Positions 60,615 to 64,000 of a stretch of DNA of 64,000 nucleotides are shown one piece after another. The notes under the pieces are model-generated. The model had not been told where the DNA came from. It worked only from the letters and a program-made list of their open reading frames with translations, and did not search any database. The position numbers and the translations under genes are program-made. The stretch is from Streptomyces eurocidicus. GTDB taxonomy: Bacteria > Actinomycetota > Actinomycetes > Streptomycetales > Streptomycetaceae. Positions within the stretch are counted from its first letter, which is position 1, and each line of letters starts with the position of its first letter. The stretch spans positions 297,504 to 361,503 of the forward strand of contig NZ_LGUI01000010.1 of the NCBI RefSeq assembly GCF_002891295.1, in the 5' to 3' direction.

Positions 60615-63110
60615 TCAGCGCCCGGCGCCGTCCACGACCGCCGACCACTCGTCGAGCAGCGCCTGGGCCGAGGCGTCGTCAGGCCCCTCGGCCCACAGGT
60701 GCGTCACGGCCTCGGCCGGGTCGGGCAGGACCATCACCCAGCGGCCGTCGGCCTCGACGACCCGGACGCCGTCGGTGATGTCCACCGAGCGGTCCCCGGC
60801 CGCCTCGACGACATGCCGCATGACGAGCCCCTTGACGGCCCACGGCGTCGCCAGGTCCCGGCGCAGCACATGGGCCCTGGGGATGCGGGCGTCTATCTGG
60901 CTGAGCGTGAGTTGCGTACGGGCCACCAGGCCGATGAGCCGTACGAAGGCGGCGGTGCCGTCGAAGACGCTGCTGGACTCGGGCACGATGAACCCGCCGC
61001 GCCCGTCCCCACCGAAGATCGTCGTCTCGGCACGGCCGACCCTGGTGAGGTCGTCGGGTGACGTCGTCGTCCACTCCACCTGGGTGCCGTGGTATGCGGC
61101 CACCTGTTCGGCGATGCGGGTCGTGGTCACCGGCAGCGCCACCTTCCCGCTGCGGCGCTCGGCCGCGACGAGGTCGAGGAGGACGAGCAGCGCCCGGTCG
61201 TCCTCGACGATGCGGCCGCGCTCGTCCACGAGCGAGATCCGCTCACCCACCGGGTCGAACCGCACCCCGAAGGCGGCCCGCGCCGACGCCACGATCTCGC
61301 CCAGCCGGACCAGGCCGGACCGGCGGGTCTCGGCGGTCTCGGTCGGGCGCGCCTCGTCGAGACCGGGGTTGATGGTGAAGGCGTCCACGCCGAGCCGGCC
61401 GAGGAGGCTGGGCAGGACGAGGCCGGCGCTGCCGTTCGACGCGTCGACCACGACCTTGAGCCCGGCCTCGGCGACCCCGCTGGTGTCGACGGACCGCAGC
61501 AGGGAGCCGGTGTAGGAGTCGTAGACGCTGGAGGGGAAGGACAGGTCGCCGATCTCGCCGGGGAAGGCGCGCCGGTACTCCTGGCGGGCGTAGACACGGT
61601 CGAGCTTGCGCTGGCCGGCCTGGGAGAGGTCGGCGCCGCGCTCGTCGAAGAACATGATGTCCACGGAGTCCGGCACCCCGGGCGAGGTTCGGATCATGAT
61701 GCCGCCGGCGCTGCCCCGCGCGGTCTGCTGACGGGCGACGGGCAGCGGGACGTTCTCCAGGTCCCGGACGTCTATGGCACTGGCCTGGAGCGCGGAGATC
61801 ACCGCCCGCTTGAGCGCCCGGGCGCCCCGGGAGTGGTCGCGGGCCGTGGTGACCGTCGAGCCCTTCTTGAGCGTGGTGGCGTACGCCCCGGCCAGCCGCA
61901 CCGCGAGCTCCGGGGTGATCTCCACATTGAGGATGCCGGACACCCCGCGGGCCCCGAAGAGGTGCGCCTGGCCGCGGGACTCCCAGATGACCGAGGTATT
62001 GACGAAGGCGCCGGCCTCGATGGTCTTGAAGGGATAGACCCGGACGTTGCCCTGGATAATCGATTCCTCACCGATCAGGCACTCGTCCCCGATGACGGCT
62101 CCGTCCTCGATCCGGGCGGCGCGCATGATGTCGGTGTTCTTGCCGACGACACAGCCGCGCAGATTGCACTGCTGGCCGACGTAGACGTTGTCGTGGACGA
62201 CGGCCTTGTGGAGGAAGGCACCGCTCTTGACGACGACGTTGGAACCCACGACGGTGTGCTCGCGGATCTCCGCGCCGGCCTCGACCTTGGCGTAGTCGCC
62301 GATGTAGAGGGGCCCGCGCAGCACGGCGTCGGGGTGGACCTCCGCGCCTTCGGCGACCCAGACTCCGGGCGAGATCTCGAAACCGTCTATGTCGACGTCG
62401 ACTCTTCCTTCGAGGACGTCGGCCTGGGCCTTGCCGTAGCTCTCGTGGGTGCCGACGTCCTCCCAGTAGCCCTCGGCGATATAGCCGAAGATCGGCTTGC
62501 CTTCCTTCATCAGCTGCGGGAACACATCGCCGGACCAGTCGACGGGCACATCGGCCTCGACGTAGTCGAAGACCTCGGGCTCCATGACGTAGATGCCGGT
62601 GTTCACGGTGTCGGAGAAGACCTGGCCCCAGGTGGGCTTTTCGAGGAAGCGGTCGACCTTGCCGCTCTCGTCGACGATGGTGATGCCGAATTCCAGGGGG
62701 TTGGGCACCCGCGTCAGACAGACGGTGACGAGGGCGCCTTTCTCCTTGTGGAAACGGATCAGGTCGGTGAGGTCGAAATCGGTGAGGGCGTCTCCGGAGA
62801 TCACCAGGAAGGCATCGTCCTTGAGCGCCTCCTCGGCGTTCTTGACGCTGCCCGCCGTGCCGAGTGGCTTTTCCTCGTTGGCGTAGGTGAGCTCCATGCC
62901 CAGTTCCTCGCCGTCACCGAAGTAGTTCTTGACGAGGGAGGCGAGGAACTGCACGGTCACGACGGTCTCGGTGAGTCCGTGCCGCTTGAGCAGTCGCAGC
63001 ACATGCTCCATGATCGGCCGGTTGGCCACCGGCAGGAGCGGCTTGGGCATGCTCGAGGTCATGGGGCGAAGGCGCGTGCCCTCACCGCCGGCCATCACGA
63101 CGGCCTTCAT
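60615..63110 (-). CDS. GDP-mannose pyrophosphorylase/phosphomannomutase-like fusion
   Basis: Fusion of 831 residues. The first part (1-230) is a nucleotidyltransferase: VVMAGGEGTRLRPMTSSMPKPLLPVANRP with the G-x-G-x-R-x-P-K signature, and EKPLGTAGSVKNA. Residues 230-380 form a left-handed beta-helix (hexapeptide repeats, e.g. VVGSNVVVKSGAFLHKAVVHDN). The last 450 are phosphomannomutase-like, but the catalytic serine loop TASHNP reads TTARDHSRGAR, the metal loop DGDGDR reads DPVGER and GE-x-SGH reads GGDGRGG. A mannose-1-phosphate guanylyltransferase is likely; the mutase half may be non-catalytic. ATG 63110 has GAGGAGGA upstream. Confidence 0.88.
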   Translation of the reverse strand: MKAVVMAGGEGTRLRPMTSSMPKPLLPVANRPIMEHVLRLLKRHGLTETVVTVQFLASLVKNYFGDGEELGMELTYANEEKPLGTAGSVKNAEEALKDDAFLVISGDALTDFDLTDLIRFHKEKGALVTVCLTRVPNPLEFGITIVDESGKVDRFLEKPTWGQVFSDTVNTGIYVMEPEVFDYVEADVPVDWSGDVFPQLMKEGKPIFGYIAEGYWEDVGTHESYGKAQADVLEGRVDVDIDGFEISPGVWVAEGAEVHPDAVLRGPLYIGDYAKVEAGAEIREHTVVGSNVVVKSGAFLHKAVVHDNVYVGQQCNLRGCVVGKNTDIMRAARIEDGAVIGDECLIGEESIIQGNVRVYPFKTIEAGAFVNTSVIWESRGQAHLFGARGVSGILNVEITPELAVRLAGAYATTLKKGSTVTTARDHSRGARALKRAVISALQASAIDVRDLENVPLPVARQQTARGSAGGIMIRTSPGVPDSVDIMFFDERGADLSQAGQRKLDRVYARQEYRRAFPGEIGDLSFPSSVYDSYTGSLLRSVDTSGVAEAGLKVVVDASNGSAGLVLPSLLGRLGVDAFTINPGLDEARPTETAETRRSGLVRLGEIVASARAAFGVRFDPVGERISLVDERGRIVEDDRALLVLLDLVAAERRSGKVALPVTTTRIAEQVAAYHGTQVEWTTTSPDDLTRVGRAETTIFGGDGRGGFIVPESSSVFDGTAAFVRLIGLVARTQLTLSQIDARIPRAHVLRRDLATPWAVKGLVMRHVVEAAGDRSVDITDGVRVVEADGRWVMVLPDPAEAVTHLWAEGPDDASAQALLDEWSAVVDGAGR

Positions 63111-63226
63111 GTCGGAAGCGTCCTCCTCGGGAGACGACGGTCGATTCCGACTGCACGCGCCCTGGCCGGTCTGCGTATCTCACATACGGCAGCCGGCCCT
63201 GGTAAGGCTCCGGGACTCCGGCGAGG

Positions 63227-63817
63227 TCAGTCGGACTTGCGGTCCGCCTTCACTAGGCGACGGACCTGGACCACATAGAGGATCCCTGCCCACCAATACA
63301 GGGTTGTACCCCATCCGGCGAACGCCCATCCGAAAATCGCGGCGAGTGACGGCAACCAGCCCTCTCCATCACTGAGAAGCAGCAACGGGAACGCGTACAT
63401 CAGGTTGAAGGTCGCGGCCTTGCCGAGGAAGTTCACCTGCGGCGGCGGATAGCCATGACGCCTCAGAATCCACACCATGACCAGCAGCATCGCCTCACGG
63501 GCGATCAGGGCGGCGGTCATCCAGAGCGGAAGGATCTCACGCCAGGTCAGACCGAAGAGGGTGGAAAGGATGTACAGCCGGTCGGCGGCCGGGTCGAGCA
63601 GCCGGCCCAGATTACTGATCTGGTTCCAGCGCCGGGCGAGCTTCCCGTCGAGGTAGTCGCTGACACCGCTGAGGGCCAGGACGAGCAGCGCCCACCCGTC
63701 GTGCTCCTGAAGAATCAGCCACAGGAAGAGAGGGACGCCGACCAGACGCGCCATGCTGAGGATGTTCGGGATGGTGAGGACGCGGTCGGTCTGGACTCGC
63801 GTCTCCTGGACCTCCAC
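63227..63817 (-). CDS. pgsA: CDP-alcohol phosphatidyltransferase family protein
   Basis: Membrane enzyme of 196 residues that transfers a phosphatidyl group from CDP-diacylglycerol to an alcohol, such as glycerol-phosphate or inositol-phosphate. The metal-binding motif D-G-x2-A-R-x8-G-x3-D-x3-D is SDYLDGKLARRWNQISNLGR followed by LLDPAADR. Several helices surround it. GTG 63817 has AGGAGG seven bases upstream, better than the ATG at 63859. It occupies the place of pgsA2 (Rv1822) in the conserved block. The exact lipid product is uncertain. Confidence 0.9.
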   Translation of the reverse strand: MEVQETRVQTDRVLTIPNILSMARLVGVPLFLWLILQEHDGWALLVLALSGVSDYLDGKLARRWNQISNLGRLLDPAADRLYILSTLFGLTWREILPLWMTAALIAREAMLLVMVWILRRHGYPPPQVNFLGKAATFNLMYAFPLLLLSDGEGWLPSLAAIFGWAFAGWGTTLYWWAGILYVVQVRRLVKADRKSD

Positions 63818-63934
63818 CCGGGGGCCTCCTGTGGGGGAAATGTACCAACGATGCCCCATGACCCTACCGTCACCCCGGTCGGGCCGTGCAGAGGGGTCGG
63901 GTGGGCAGGGGAAAAGCCCCCTAAACGCAAAAAT

Positions 63935-63970
63935 GCCTCAGGCCCCGAGTGAAAACTCGGGGCCTGAGGC
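63935..63970 (-). terminator. intrinsic terminator of the rRNA operon
   Basis: Perfect 16-bp stem (63935-63950 with 63955-63970) and a four-base loop directly follow the 5S gene end on the minus strand; the stem is followed by ATTTTTGCG. This is one of the few T-tract terminators here, as expected for an rRNA operon. Confidence 0.92.
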
Positions 63971-63977
63971 TAAAAAT

Positions 63978-64000
63978 TGTTCGGCGGCGTCCTACTCTCC
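63978..64000 (-). rRNA. rrf: 5S ribosomal RNA, 3' end only
   Basis: The minus strand reads GGAGAGTAGGACGCCGCCG then AACA, the conserved actinobacterial 5S 3' end, cut off by the window edge. The rest of the 5S and the 16S-23S genes should lie to the right. It is followed by the T-tract hairpin at 63935-63970, and pgsA starts 160 bases further on the same strand. Confidence 0.9.

Overview
The window is high-GC actinobacterial DNA, almost certainly Streptomyces. Evidence: strong G/C third-position bias, many GTG starts with GGAGG sites, a conservon (histidine-kinase-like ATPase, roadblock, DUF742, GTPase, P450), a Ku/split-LigD end-joining cluster, a DUF5999 protein, and a glycine-riboswitch-controlled gcvP. 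The right end matches the actinobacterial block known from Mycobacterium (pgsA2, DUF881, small basic protein, DUF881, GarA, FtsR-type MerR, bifunctional nuclease, second MerR, gcvP). The window ends inside a 5S rRNA gene read from the minus strand.

Left part (1-15 kb): a secreted GH16-type glycosidase, a small lipoprotein and a CPA2 cation/proton antiporter. The antiporter converges, with overlapping stop codons and a shared hairpin, on a methylmalonyl-CoA mutase operon (mutA-mutB-meaB). Then come a secreted HET-C/CinY-like protein, a PAS-GAF-SpoIIE phosphatase with an anti-sigma-type ATPase domain, a lipase-maturation-factor-like membrane protein and an FAD monooxygenase.

Middle (15-31 kb): a DNA-repair island of four genes (HhH-PHP phosphoesterase, ATP-dependent ligase, LigD-type polymerase, Ku). 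Next is a large LAL-like ATPase without a C-terminal HTH, divergent from a conservon. The conservon P450 has EQVLW in place of the K-helix ExxR, as in the CYP157 family, and its 3' end overlaps a class I terpene synthase on the other strand. An apolipoprotein N-acyltransferase and a TetR/oxidoreductase divergent pair follow.

Accessory part (31-49 kb): a dispersed palindromic intergenic repeat, a collagen-like lipoprotein, uracil-DNA glycosylase, two SDR enzymes, a HipA-like kinase/DUF3037 overlapping pair, an isochorismatase-fold gene with a suspected frameshift, LysR and three EamA transporters, a frameshifted Clp-N gene, PadR, PhzF, a CPBP protease, a 63-bp tandem repeat, a GCS2 ligase and small conserved proteins.

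Right part (49-64 kb): riboswitch-gcvP, PRC-barrel protein, a frameshifted dinB, then the conserved MerR / nuclease / FtsR / GarA / DUF881-Sbp-DUF881 / GDP-mannose pyrophosphorylase-PMM fusion / CDP-alcohol phosphatidyltransferase block, and an rRNA operon end with its terminator. Three genes (isochorismatase-like, Clp-N, dinB) each appear to need a one-base correction in a G/C-rich run, so sequencing error should be considered before calling them pseudogenes. No tRNA, IS element or CRISPR array was seen.
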